Positions 1 through 8,778 of a stretch of DNA of 64,000 nt are shown here, one piece after another. Origin of the DNA: Trichomonas vaginalis G3 (taxonomy: Eukaryota; Parabasalia; Trichomonadida; Trichomonadidae). Where the stretch lies: assembly GCF_026262505.1 (NCBI RefSeq), contig NC_067207.1:25760082-25824081 (forward strand). Direction: 5' to 3'. Made by a program: the position numbers and the translations under genes. The notes below the pieces were generated by a model that saw only the letters and a program-made list of their open reading frames with translations, did no database searches and had not been told where the DNA came from. Each line of letters opens with the position of its first letter. The first letter of the stretch is position 1.

Positions 1-169
1 AATTTTCTCATGATGATTTAAAGCGTGTCTTTCAAGCCTGGATCGATCGTTGCGAACGCGTGATTGAATCCAATGGTGATTATATTTAAATAAACTTTAT
101 ATATATGTAACTTGTTTATTTCTATTCGCAGTATTCAGGTTTGTGCTAAACACACCTTTGGACACCCTA
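1..169 (+). mobile_element. 3' end of a mariner-family DNA transposon
   Basis: Only the right end is in the window. It has the last 28 codons of a transposase-like frame, then about 80 bp of 3' end. Its outer end reads, inward, GGGTGTCCAAAGGTG, a plausible mariner terminal repeat. The neighbouring Polinton protein matches its second copy near 61290 up to about position 172 and diverges exactly at a TA (170-171), as expected for mariner insertion into TA. T. vaginalis carries the mariner family Tvmar1; assignment to it is inference because the catalytic domain lies outside the window. Confidence 0.65.
3..89 (+). CDS. mariner transposase, C-terminal end (partial)
   Basis: An open frame enters from the left edge and ends in TAA. 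The visible tail includes FQAWIDRCERVIESNGDYI, which resembles the C-terminal WI-R-E-C-I-NGDYI tail common in mariner/Tc1 transposases. The DDD catalytic region is outside the window, so activity cannot be judged. It is inserted in the 3' end of the oppositely transcribed Polinton gene. Confidence 0.6.
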   Translation, partial: FSHDDLKRVFQAWIDRCERVIESNGDYI

Positions 170-3100
170 TAGAACCCACGTGGACCAAGCTTTACTTTCT
201 TCCTGGCTGAGTTTTTAACTCTTCTTTTTCCTTCATTGCCCTCTGCTTGAAGTTGTTGCATCTTTGCATTATGTTCATCTAGTATGTTGCAAATTTCCCA
301 TGTCCTTTTTGCCTTTTGGCTCTGGTCGCCCATCTCAGGTAACCTATATCCTAGAAAGAGTTTGTCATAGTCTGTATTTGAGTCTTCGCGTATTGTTTGC
401 ATGACTCTTTCCTGAGTTTCCGGTTCAAGCTCTTCAAACAGTGCCTGTCCATATGGAATAAGCTCGTTTCCAAATATATGTTTTTGTAGCCATTCTGGTT
501 TTCTTTCCATGTTACCAACTATATCTTTTGTGAATGGGAAAGCTTTTACCCAATCTTTCAGTCTTGCGTCGTTTATTTCTGTAGTTGGTTTTATTTTGTC
601 AAGGAACATGTTTTTCAATACTAACATTTCATTTGGTACTGTCCATTTGAGTTTTCTTAAATATTCATCCCTTCTCGGTTCATTGTCTGCAAAGTAAGTT
701 TTTATGACATTTTGTAAACTTTCATTTGCAAGGTCATGTACAATAGGTTCTCTTCCTTCTCTATCCCTAACTTTCTTTCTAAACTCTTCACCAAATATAC
801 CATCTCTATGGTTCTGTGTAGTTCTTTGAGATAAATGTTCTAGAACGTCAGGTGTTATATTTCCATCAGCCATGTTCATTTCATACTGGTCCAAAATATC
901 TGCATCTTTCATATCTTTCAATGGCATTAAAGCCGCGCTTAAAATACCAGCTATATCTGGTTCACCATTGACTTCCATTGCGTCTACAACTTCTTGGAAT
1001 TGTGGTTGTAAGTTTATGAACCACCTATCCGGGTTAGCTTTATGACCCCATCTCATTGTAGTTCCATCGTCTGCAGAAACAAAAGTAGGTTTGTTTCCAT
1101 CTTGGTTAGGTTCTGAATGAACTTTAAACAATGTTTCATTTCTATATGTTTTCTTGAAATTTAACCTTTTATTTTCACCGAGTTCATCCGAAGATTGAAC
1201 GTTAAATGCTCGTAAGTAAAAAGGGTTGTTGTATTTGTGTACATTTTCTTTCAGTACTTCCATTCTATGCTGAATATTTTCATCTGGTGTTGGAGTCTTT
1301 TGTATGTCGGCAAACATTTTTCGATATTCTTCTACTATGTCAGCCGAATTTTTTTTAGACTCTTGGAAAGATTCCATATTCACCTCATACTCTTGTTGAG
1401 GGTCAAGATTTTTCGGCTGTTCCAAATCTTCATCTAGTTCTGTGAAGTTAGTTTCCAAAGGAGTGACTTGTTCGTTTCCTTCAGGCTCTTCTAGCTGTTG
1501 TTGCTGAACTATTTCTTCCATGTCTGGTTGTATCTGAACTAGTTCTTCCTGTGGAGTTTCTTGTACCTCATCTGCTGGCATTTCATATATTCCGAGACCG
1601 TTTTCAACAATTTCCCTATCTACGTCATCCGCATTCATAAGCTTTTGTTCTTTCGTTCCGTCTCTATTTTTTACGCGTTTCATGACGAAAGTTGAATTGT
1701 CATTTAGCTCTGACATCAAATATCTCGGAGTAAATTCATCCATGTCATTTGGATGATATGCTATTAAATCATATCCCTTAGCGAGCTTGTATTTTCCAGG
1801 TTTGAGATTATATCCGTTTTGGTGCTGAGCCATAAAGCTAAATAGGTTCGGGTCAGTATTTCCATCCTTGAACTTTCCAATAGCTTCTTTATATCTGTCA
1901 CTAAAGTCAACAGTATCTGGGAAACCACACTCTTCTTTAAGCATTTTTAAGAATTCTTGGTTTCCTTGTTCTCTACTTCTTTTATGTCCTTGCTCTGTTT
2001 GTGGTTGTTGCTGTGCAGTGTTTTGAACTGTTGGTTGTGGTGCAGTGTTTTGAACTGTTGGTTGTGGTGCAGTGTTTTGAACTGTTGGTTGTGGTGCTGG
2101 TTTTGGTGCATGCCTGTGTCTGTGTCCATGTGACGATGTAAATGTTTTAGGTAGTCCTGGTGCAGGTGCTTCTCTTGGAGGGTTTGGTGGTATATAAGTT
2201 CCACCAGCTGGCACATATGTTCCATCTGCAGCATAATGTCCTACCTGACTTTTCGTTTTTAAGAAAGCATTTACTAGGTCTGTTTTGGTCTGTTGTAACT
2301 CTTTTTCTTGACTTTCCACAACAGTTGCTCTAACGGCGTCATAGGCACTTTGAACTGCCTGTCTCGTTGCTGCATCTGTTATTTTCGTCATATTTTGTGC
2401 TACTTCTCTTAACTCTTTGTCGAAACCTTCAGACTTCAGTTTCTTTCCAGATGAGAAGTCGTTCACTTGTTTCACCTTACTATGAAGAGCTTCGAAGGCG
2501 TTCTTAAAGTCAGCATTTGTTAAAGCTTCATTTGAACTATCTTCATCCGCTTGTATTTTTGTCCTTATTGACCCTATGAGTTGGGCTGCTTTAGCGTTGG
2601 CTTGGGCATCTAACCAGTCATTGTTAGCTTTTATATATTCTGCGCTTTTCATTGCCTTTTGCATAGCCGCGTCGTTATTTTTACTTTCTTGTGCTAAGTT
2701 TTCATACTGTACGGTTTGGTTTTGCAACTGTAAAAGTTTTTCTGCCTTTACATTTGCTTCAACTTCTTTTTTATACTCATCGCTATCCATATATGTCTTC
2801 AGGGCTTTTTGTTTTATCTCTTCATCTTTCAGTATTTTATATTGAGTAGTATGGTTTTTCAAATTTATGACATCTTGTTCCATTTTTGCTACTTCTGTTG
2901 CTTTTTCTGACACTTTTTTCGCATATTCCTCTGTACTTAGTTCTTTCAGTTGTTCTTCTTTCTTCTTTTTCTCTACGTTTAACTCATTGAGTTTCTTTGT
3001 GTGTCTGTCATATTCTAGTTTCTTTTCGTTTTCACTTATTTGCTTCTGTATGTCTATGTTTGACTTTTTGACATCTGTTATTTGATTTTTGAGTGAACTC

Positions 3101-3366
3101 AAATTCATTTGACTTTGAGGGTTATAGGCTGTTCCGTCTGCAGCTCCACCATAGCCTGCCATTTTCGCTAAAAGTGCCGCTCTTAAACCTCCACTCTGTG
3201 CACCAATGACTCGGTTTAAAAGCATAGGATTGCTTGACATTTGTTGCAACATAGTGGGGTCATTCAGCATTTGTTGTTGCAACTGTTGTTGTGGTGTCAG
3301 TTTTACTTTTGGATGTTTCAATGCTCCCTTCCTCTTACGTATATTCTTACGTAGCTTACGTGGCAT
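97..3366 (-). CDS. large coiled-coil, P/Q-rich Polinton protein
   Basis: About 1,089 residues from the preferred start (reads MPRKLRKNIRKRK), which follows a short ACTTAAA leader; an in-frame upstream ATG would add 7. Domains by eye: basic N-terminus, Q/M/N-rich stretch, alanine- and lysine-rich coiled coil (roughly residues 90-370), a P/Q-rich linker with a nine-residue repeat PQPTVQNTA three times (27-bp DNA repeat), then an acidic and finally mixed C-terminal half. The last ~25 residues are read from the inserted mariner, not the element. The E4 copy sits directly beside the capsid gene, so a virion structural or scaffold role is possible, but I recognise no family. Confidence 0.75.
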   Translation of the reverse strand: MPRKLRKNIRKRKGALKHPKVKLTPQQQLQQQMLNDPTMLQQMSSNPMLLNRVIGAQSGGLRAALLAKMAGYGGAADGTAYNPQSQMNLSSLKNQITDVKKSNIDIQKQISENEKKLEYDRHTKKLNELNVEKKKKEEQLKELSTEEYAKKVSEKATEVAKMEQDVINLKNHTTQYKILKDEEIKQKALKTYMDSDEYKKEVEANVKAEKLLQLQNQTVQYENLAQESKNNDAAMQKAMKSAEYIKANNDWLDAQANAKAAQLIGSIRTKIQADEDSSNEALTNADFKNAFEALHSKVKQVNDFSSGKKLKSEGFDKELREVAQNMTKITDAATRQAVQSAYDAVRATVVESQEKELQQTKTDLVNAFLKTKSQVGHYAADGTYVPAGGTYIPPNPPREAPAPGLPKTFTSSHGHRHRHAPKPAPQPTVQNTAPQPTVQNTAPQPTVQNTAQQQPQTEQGHKRSREQGNQEFLKMLKEECGFPDTVDFSDRYKEAIGKFKDGNTDPNLFSFMAQHQNGYNLKPGKYKLAKGYDLIAYHPNDMDEFTPRYLMSELNDNSTFVMKRVKNRDGTKEQKLMNADDVDREIVENGLGIYEMPADEVQETPQEELVQIQPDMEEIVQQQQLEEPEGNEQVTPLETNFTELDEDLEQPKNLDPQQEYEVNMESFQESKKNSADIVEEYRKMFADIQKTPTPDENIQHRMEVLKENVHKYNNPFYLRAFNVQSSDELGENKRLNFKKTYRNETLFKVHSEPNQDGNKPTFVSADDGTTMRWGHKANPDRWFINLQPQFQEVVDAMEVNGEPDIAGILSAALMPLKDMKDADILDQYEMNMADGNITPDVLEHLSQRTTQNHRDGIFGEEFRKKVRDREGREPIVHDLANESLQNVIKTYFADNEPRRDEYLRKLKWTVPNEMLVLKNMFLDKIKPTTEINDARLKDWVKAFPFTKDIVGNMERKPEWLQKHIFGNELIPYGQALFEELEPETQERVMQTIREDSNTDYDKLFLGYRLPEMGDQSQKAKRTWEICNILDEHNAKMQQLQAEGNEGKRRVKNSARKKVKLGPRGFYRVSKGVFSTNLNTANRNKQVTYI

Positions 3367-3444
3367 TTTAAGTGAAGTTAAAAACATTTACGATGAAGAA
3401 GTTTCGACAAAACATTTACGATGAAATCATGAGTTTTCTACGAT

Positions 3445-3488
3445 GTTAGAAAACATGTTAGAAAACGTGTTAGATCTAACATTCTAAC
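3445..3488. promoter_or_regulatory. five-word palindromic array (GTTAGA words)
   Basis: Three GTTAGA words start at 3445, 3457 and 3469, followed by two inverted TCTAAC words at 3475 and 3483. Spacing (12, 12, 6, 8) is identical to the array at 18908-18951 in E2, though the elements differ. It lies about 80 bp upstream of the large gene, on the side of the element end. It looks like an operator for a dimeric or multimeric DNA-binding protein; that function is inference. Confidence 0.6.
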
Positions 3489-3494
3489 ATAAAC

Positions 3495-3775
3495 ATTATT
3501 TTTGGGTCATTTACGCTCATTGTCTATGTTTTGTTGAGACTTCTTCATCTAATTTCTCATGAACTTTCTTGTCTATGTTTTGTAAAGACTTTGTAAAGTT
3601 CTTCATCGTAAAGACTTTGTAAAGACTTTCTTGTCTATGTTTTGTAAAGACTTCTTCGTAAAGACTTTGTAAAGACTTTGTAAAGACTTCTTTGTAAATG
3701 TTTTGTCAAGACTTCTTCGTAAAGACTTTGTTGAGACTTCTTCGTAAAGACTTTGTTGAGACTTCATTTATACTA
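3495..3775. repeat. subterminal degenerate tandem repeats of E1
   Basis: The stretch is built from shuffled short words such as GTAAAGACTTTGTAAAGACTTC and CTATGTTTTGT in imperfect tandem, about 25 bp per unit. Similar word-type repeats occupy the subterminal zone of E3 (39420-39836) and, shorter, of E2. No gene is seen. Confidence 0.7.
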
Positions 3776-3784
3776 AACATCTTC

Positions 3785-3905
3785 GGGGGCTAGAAGGCAC
3801 GAAGTGCCTGGAAGCCATCCCCCAAGAAAAAAAAACTTCATTATACTCATTCATCCTCAGGGCTAGAAGGCACGAAGTGCCTGGAAGCCCCACTACCTTT
3901 TTTTT

Positions 3906-3947
<42 letters not shown>
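3785..3947. repeat. E1 terminus: duplicated GC hairpin plus poly-T run
   Basis: Two copies of a GC-rich palindrome (core AGGCAC-GAA-GTGCCT at 3795-3809 and 3868-3882, flanked by GGGCTAGA and TGGAAGCCC) precede a 50-nt T run that ends the element at 3947. The same hairpin and an A run, in inverted orientation, form the left end of E4 at 41447-41520. The shared terminus is seen directly; a role in end recognition or resolution is inference. Confidence 0.75.
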
Positions 3948-3948
<1 letters not shown>

Positions 3949-4870
3949 TGTAATGATATATTTAATCATACAACTATTTTATTTGATGTAATTCTAAAAA
4001 TTCTTTGTTGATATTCTCTCAAATTTTTGGAATCACTTATAAGTGGTAGTATAGTGAAATGTTCTAATACCTCATATTCATTCATTACTTTCCATAAGCT
4101 AATATCCTCTTTTCAAATATTCTCACACAGGATATTATTGAAATTTATTTGAAATAACAAATTAACTTTAAAGCTTAACAAAAATATCAATATTACCTAT
4201 GGCAGTCCCAACGGGAACCGCGGTAATTTACCGAGGTTTCCGCACACCGGTTCCTTTTTTAAGGAATTTTTTAGATTAAAAAATATGCTTTGTAAATCAT
4301 TTTTTGTAAATCGGCAAAAATTTGGAAATATTCTGACGACAATAAATCTGGGAATAGTATTTGAAATACGAGAACAACCTATTTAAAAGTGTTTCGCTCG
4401 ATTTTGTATAATTTCAAATTTTCGCATATAGCTTTCCGTGAATTACCGTGATTTTACCGCCACATCAATAGTTTACGACACTTTTTCCGTAAATTGAGTA
4501 GTTTACTGCACTTTTCCCGTAAAATTGAGTTACGGGAATCCGTAAGATTACCGTACCTCACTTCTAGTTGAAAATAGCATTAGTATATAATAAATAGATA
4601 TATTCTTCATATTTTTGATTTTGAATTACGGAAAAAGTGAGTTCAGAACTTCCAATTATTATTTGATTAATTATGTTAAAAATACTATAAGGAATTAAAA
4701 TACATAATGTTGAAATTTGAATTACGGAAAAAGTGAGGGTGAAAGTGAAGTGAAAAAGTAAGATATTTTTTGTTGAAATAATCATAGTTGTACAATTTTG
4801 AAACTATATGTAAAGCTATAAATTGAATAAATTCAAAAACAAAAATTGTTTATTCTTATTAATAAATTTA
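3948..4870. other. AT-rich host spacer without a recognisable gene
   Basis: No convincing coding frame. It holds a few small repeats: two neighbouring copies of a segment with GTTTAC-ACTTTT-CCGTAAA (about 4469-4530), a short TTACGG-GAAT-CCGTAA hairpin, and two copies, about 100 bp apart, of GAATTACGGAAAAAGTGAG (near 4622 and 4720). Confidence 0.6.
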
Positions 4871-5233
4871 GAGTGCGGGACAAATTTGCCAAATGTCACT
4901 TTTTCAATAACCTTAAATTACACTTTTCTATTTTTTTAAAAAATAACCTTAAATTATATTTGAAGAAATTATGTCTATGATATATGTTTTATGCTAGAAT
5001 CTTGGAGTTTTCATGCACTACACAAGAGCTCCAAGGTTCCAAGAGTGAATGCTCAATAGCAATTATAGAGATGTACCTTTTCACAATGACTTTTACTGAT
5101 TAAATTTAATCAATAGAAGACATTTTGAAAAGGTACCTCTACAATTAGATATACAAGAGATTCAAAGCTTCATTTCAGATAGATTTGAAACTTTGAAACT
5201 CTTAGTAGATTTTGAGTGAATGCTGACAATCAT

Positions 5234-5270
5234 CTTTGAGAAGGTTTTCTTAAAGAAAACCTTCTCAAAG
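5234..5270. repeat. perfect short palindrome, 17-bp arms
   Basis: The arms CTTTGAGAAGGTTTTCT and its complement are perfect around a TAA loop. It adjoins the GC-rich minisatellite inside the MITE and would form a strong cruciform or RNA hairpin. Confidence 0.85.
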
Positions 5271-5276
5271 AGGTTT

Positions 5277-5590
5277 CTCAGGAGCCCTGAGGCTCCCTTT
5301 CGTAATGATTGGGAGCCTTGGGGCTCCTGAGACGAAGAATGGCTTCGCCGAATCTTTGATCAGCAGAGGCCAAATGAAAAGGCTTCTGCTGATGGATTCT
5401 CAGGAGCCCTGAGGCTCCCTTTCGTAATGATTGGGAGCCTTGGGCTCCTGAGACGAAGAATGGCTTCGCCGAATCTTTGATCAGCAGAGGCCAAATGAAA
5501 AGGCCTCTGCTGATGGATTCTCAGGAGCCCTGAGGCTCCCTTTCGTAATGATTGGGAGCCTTGGGGCTCCTGCAGCAGAGTATCGCTCCG
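5277..5590. repeat. palindromic minisatellite, ~121-bp unit, about 2.5 copies
   Basis: Unit copies begin near 5277, 5399 and 5519 with CAGGAGCCCTGAGGCTCCC. Each unit contains nested inverted repeats: GGAGCC/GGCTCC pairs, a GGCTTCGCC type hairpin, and GCAGAGGCC with GGCCTCTGC. It is strikingly GC-rich against the AT-rich host. The 78-codon minus frame across it only reflects the repeat and is not called as a gene. Confidence 0.8.
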
Positions 5591-5762
5591 CTCCATTAAT
5601 TTTTTTTAAAAAAAGTGCCGTGTGGCAAATTTGTCCTGTTCCCATAAATTTATATTAAGGGTGCACACGAGAGGATCATGTAAACTTCAGAATTTAGAAC
5701 CTTATTTTAGGCATTATCTTGGCTACCTATTTAGGCTCGAAAAGCAAAAAATATCAAAAAAT

Positions 5763-6545
5763 TGTTATAGACCGAAAATAGATTTTTTCGGTTTTCTCTT
5801 CAAATAATTGAAAGAATGATACTATTATAGGTTTATTATATTATATAGCATATAATCATGCTATAGCCGAAAATTATAAGTTTTGAGAAGATTGAATATA
5901 ACACAAATAAATTTGAATGTAAGTTAAATTGCTTGTTGTTTTTAATAGCTATTTAATGAGAAATCCAATATTGCAAAATTCAAATTGAATGATTGAAAGA
6001 ACAGAAAAAGTCATTCTTTTCAATTTCGAATATGTTTCATTGTATTTATAATTATATGGCAAATAAGATATTTAAACTTGATTTTTGAAGGAAAATTCAC
6101 AAAATTGAATAAATTCAAATAATTTTTATTCAAAAATAAACTAGTTATTTGCGTTTAATACTAATTATCTATTCAAACTACAAAGTTTGTAATTTAAAAT
6201 ATTTTGTGAGATCAGATTGAATTAATTCAAGGTTCTTTTCAATTAATATTAATGACCATATTACGCATTTTCGAACATTCTAAACCAAATATATAAAAAT
6301 GGGAGACGAATGTTAAATTTGCTAGACATGGGGGAGTTGTCTGCAAAGTTTTAGCTCTTATCTCTAACAAAAAATTAATTTTTAAAAAAAAGACCGAATA
6401 CGTTTCACAGCGAGAAAAAAATAAAAGGCAAGATAGAATTTTCTAGACATAAAGAAGTTGTTTACCGAGTTTTAGCTCTTATCTCTAACAAAAAATTAAT
6501 TTTTAAAAAAAAGACCGAATACGTTTCACAGCGAGAAAAAATAAA
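5763..6545. repeat. left TIR of the IS481EU-like element
   Basis: Inverted counterpart of 29730-30510. Near its inner side is a tandem direct repeat of ~119 bp (copies near 6347 and 6466, the second running on past the TIR) containing TTAGCTCTTATCTCTAAC and CGAATACGTTTCACAGCGAG. Few differences are visible between the two TIRs, so the insertion looks young. The following 6546-6990 is AT-rich with no gene. Confidence 0.85.
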
Positions 6546-6996
6546 AGGCAAGATAGAATTTTCTAGACATAAAGAAGTTGTCTACCAAGTGTCAGCTGTT
6601 ACTTCTTCTCAATACTGATATAAAATAAAAATCTTTATTATTTATTTAACCTTTATTGTTTCATTAAACTTCATTTATTTTATATTATAGTTTTATTCTT
6701 TTAGCTACTTGTAAAATAATCTAATTTTATATCATCATTTTACCGGATTATTCTTCAGTACATCGATTGTGTATCTAAAATAATATCATTATCCTTATTC
6801 TGTTTTTTCCAAAATTCTTTTAAATATCTTTTTTGGTTAGATTACTTTATACTTTTTACTTTTATTTTTTAATTTCAAAAAAAATTTGGTGATTGTTCTA
6901 TACTGTTACAATGTGCATTATCATATTCTAATGAATTATTCATTACATACATTTAAAAAACTTGTTAAAAATGAAATTAAAAAATTATGTTTATTA

Positions 6997-7327
6997 TTAC
7001 GCTGTGAATGTGTCAACAGCGGTCATGCCTGTATCTGTATCCCATATTTGCCACAACCTTTCTGTATCTGCATTTGTGTATTTCGGTTTCAGCTGATACA
7101 TTTGATTTGGCGTGTAATTTGTTCCAGTTAATGGATTAATTGGGAGATCTTCATGCGGTGTGTTATTATTGTACTCCCAAATAAAGGCAGGAATAGCCTG
7201 AATGCTTTGGCAGCGCTCCAATGTCGGCCAGAATCTCTCAATCTTCCCATTTTGGTAGGGAGAATGAGAGTCTGTATGCCGCCATTGGACGCCCCAAAGA
7301 TCAAGTAGATCTTGAAAGGCGCCCCTA
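6997..7327 (-). pseudogene. rve-type transposase, C-terminal part (split by E2)
   Basis: Minus-strand coding continues from the E2 boundary with QWRHTDSHSPYQNGKIERFW, which carries the catalytic Glu of the D,D-35-E triad, then a ~75-residue tail ending at a stop. The N-terminal part is at 28906-29549 on the other side of E2. The reading frame is open on both sides of the insertion, so the transposon gene seems to have been intact when the Polinton landed. Confidence 0.8.
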
Positions 7328-7341
7328 TTTTCAGTTAGTAT

Positions 7342-7389
7342 ACAAGTCTTGGTATGGTGGCACTGCGCACCTCTTTACCCAATACTTGT
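7342..7389. other. terminal foldback of E2
   Basis: Nested inverted repeats: ACAAGT pairs with ACTTGT, TTGG(G)TA with TTACCCAA, and GGTG with CACC around GCACTGCG. The right end carries the same structure at 28848-28896. E3 has the same architecture at 34259-34303 with different paired letters. Confidence 0.65.
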
Positions 7390-7556
7390 GAATTTGACAC
7401 TTTACAAAACCGTTAACGTATATTTTACAACACGAACGCAAAAACTAATTTAACCTTAAATATTTACAAAGCCGCCAACCACTTCACTAACGAACTCACT
7501 AATGTAAAAAATAAACGTTCTCACTATCGTTCTCACTAACGACTTCACTAATGTTC

Positions 7557-7841
7557 TCATAAATTTTCCTCAATATCTTCATCATCAGTGTTAACCCTAT
7601 TGTAGTCATACTTGAAGCCATAAACTTTCTCTAACTTCTTAACGTACAATTTACATAACTTACCTTCGTCATCGTATGGTTTAATGATATAACTATTTCT
7701 ATCTTTATACACAGTCAATGAAAAGTCAACTGGTCTCGGATGTATTTGAAAGAACATGTTATGCTCAGGAAGGAAGAATAAATGTTTAAATGTATGTTTG
7801 TTATACTGTGGAATTCGAATGAGTTGCTTTTGTTCTGTCAT
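7557..7841 (-). CDS. 94-residue TIR-encoded protein (left copy)
   Basis: Identical in sequence to the copy in the right TIR. The core KHTFKHLFFLPEHNMFFQ through KLEKVYGF resembles the C-terminal domain of the HNH protein of E3 (KHSFEFYYYVENEDAFYYY through KFKRLYGF). It may be a DNA-binding domain that acts at element ends; that is inference. Its start follows an ATAAAAATAAA-rich leader. Confidence 0.75.
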   Translation of the reverse strand: MTEQKQLIRIPQYNKHTFKHLFFLPEHNMFFQIHPRPVDFSLTVYKDRNSYIIKPYDDEGKLCKLYVKKLEKVYGFKYDYNRVNTDDEDIEENL

Positions 7842-7941
7842 TTACATCCAAATAAAAATAAAAATAAACTTAAAAATAAACTTAAAAATTAATGATATCA
7901 CCACCCTCACACGTATGAAAACATAGCACAAAAATAAATTT

Positions 7942-7989
7942 AGGTGAAGAGGTGAGATGTCACCTGTTTTTTCACCTCTTTTTTCACCC
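7942..7989. promoter_or_regulatory. five-word palindromic array (AGGTGA words)
   Basis: Forward words at 7942 and 7950 (AGGTGA), then inverted words TCACCT, TCACCT and TCACCC at 7960, 7972 and 7984. Two forward words 8 bp apart and three inverted words 12 bp apart is the layout shared with the other arrays. It lies between two small genes in the TIR. Confidence 0.65.
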
Positions 7990-8004
7990 GTTGAATTCAT
8001 TACT

Positions 8005-8241
8005 TTATAACTCTCTTCCTTTCTCCAACTCTTCTAACTTCTTCTTAAGTTCAGCAATGTTGTCCTCATGAAGTTTAATCTTCCTTAATATACCTTCTCT
8101 ATCTAATGGTTGCTTTATCTTTCTAAACTGAACTCTACCATCCTTCATAGTATGAATGTAAAAACCTTCTGGAATAGTTCCTGATTTAATGTATTCTACC
8201 AAAAACTTTTGTTTCATTGCTTCAGTGACTTTAGTCGTCAT
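8005..8241 (-). CDS. small basic protein with C-terminal coiled coil
   Basis: 78 residues. A compact N-terminal half (pattern SG-xx-PEGFYIHTMKDGRVQFRK-x-KQPL) is followed by a charged coiled coil rich in E and K. The start is chosen at the ATG 18 bp after a TTTTTATTTGATTG leader. An almost identical gene is in E3 at 35105-35341, and the N-terminal pattern recurs in the 124- and 176-residue proteins (10442, 46878). No known family recognised. Confidence 0.75.
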   Translation of the reverse strand: MTTKVTEAMKQKFLVEYIKSGTIPEGFYIHTMKDGRVQFRKIKQPLDREGILRKIKLHEDNIAELKKKLEELEKGREL

Positions 8242-8289
8242 TTCAATCAAATAAAAATTTTAATATTAAATAAAAATAACGTTATTTTT

Positions 8290-8748
8290 TCAGTAAGGAA
8301 ACGCAGGAGTTTTACGATTTATTTGAGGCGTGGGTTCTGGTTTAAATGTTGGAGTCGGTTTAGGAGTTGACTTTTGAACAGGAGTTTGTACTTCCATAGG
8401 TTCAGGAGTTATTGAAGGTTTTGCTTGTGAAGGCGTTGGTTTTGGCGAATGTGTCGGAGTTTGTTTAACTTCAGCTACTTCAGTATTATTTATAACATTT
8501 GCTTTGTTTCTTTTCAACATCATTACTGCTCCTGCTGTAGCTAGCAAACCTAGTGGGAGACCATATTTTATATAAGGACTTGACCAAATGCTATTTTTGA
8601 CAGGAGCTGGTGGAACACCTAACCTTGGTGAGACTGCTCTTTGCCATTGTGCAGCTCGTAAGAAATATTCAATAGGTGCTCCATAATCGTTTGGTAAAGT
8701 TTGTTTCATAGATGGTGAAGGTTCACGAGAGCTTGATGAAGAACTCAT
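8290..8748 (-). CDS. membrane-anchored P/T-rich protein
   Basis: 152 residues. Serine-rich N-terminus, one hydrophobic segment near residues 61-80 (YGLPLGLLATAGAVMMLKR), then a low-complexity tail of P, T, K and E. It lies directly downstream of the capsid-type gene on the same strand. A virion membrane or minor virion protein is plausible; no homology recognised. Confidence 0.7.
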   Translation of the reverse strand: MSSSSSSREPSPSMKQTLPNDYGAPIEYFLRAAQWQRAVSPRLGVPPAPVKNSIWSSPYIKYGLPLGLLATAGAVMMLKRNKANVINNTEVAEVKQTPTHSPKPTPSQAKPSITPEPMEVQTPVQKSTPKPTPTFKPEPTPQINRKTPAFPY

Positions 8749-8778
8749 TTATAAGCTTTAAAAATAAACGTTCATCCT

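Larger units (their letters stand above)
172..3947. mobile_element. Maverick/Polinton fossil E1, right-end fragment
   Basis: The right terminal ~3.8 kb of a Polinton whose body lies left of the window. Parts, inward from the right end: a poly-T run, two copies of a GC-rich hairpin, subterminal tandem repeats, a five-word palindromic array, and one long minus-strand gene. The gene is nearly the same as the one at 61290-64000 in E4, and the hairpin plus homopolymer end matches the left end of E4 at 41447, so E1 and E4 are one family. A mariner element is inserted at its left visible edge. It is a fragment; similarity to E4 suggests it is fairly young. Confidence 0.8.
4871..5643. mobile_element. 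MULE-like non-autonomous element (MITE)
   Basis: A 9-bp direct repeat ATAAATTTA (4862-4870 and 5644-5652) brackets a 773-bp segment whose ends are inverted repeats sharing GGACAAATTTGCCA. A 9-bp duplication with short TIRs fits Mutator-like elements, which are known in T. vaginalis. There is no transposase gene; the interior holds a palindrome and a GC-rich minisatellite. The duplication is itself nearly palindromic, which lowers certainty. Confidence 0.5.
7333..8017. repeat. left TIR of Polinton E2
   Basis: Inverted copy of 28221-28905. It holds the terminal foldback, short AACGACTTCACT-type words, the 94-residue gene and a five-word array. A few differences are clustered in the outer ~130 bp. 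Confidence 0.9.

Noticed and set aside
5360-5596. 78-codon frame across the minisatellite
   Set aside because: Only reads the GC-rich palindromic units; repeats itself with the DNA repeat.
5653-5675. GCACCCTTAAT word shared with 32092 as a long-range repeat
   Set aside because: Only 11 bp in AT-rich DNA; too short to support a link.
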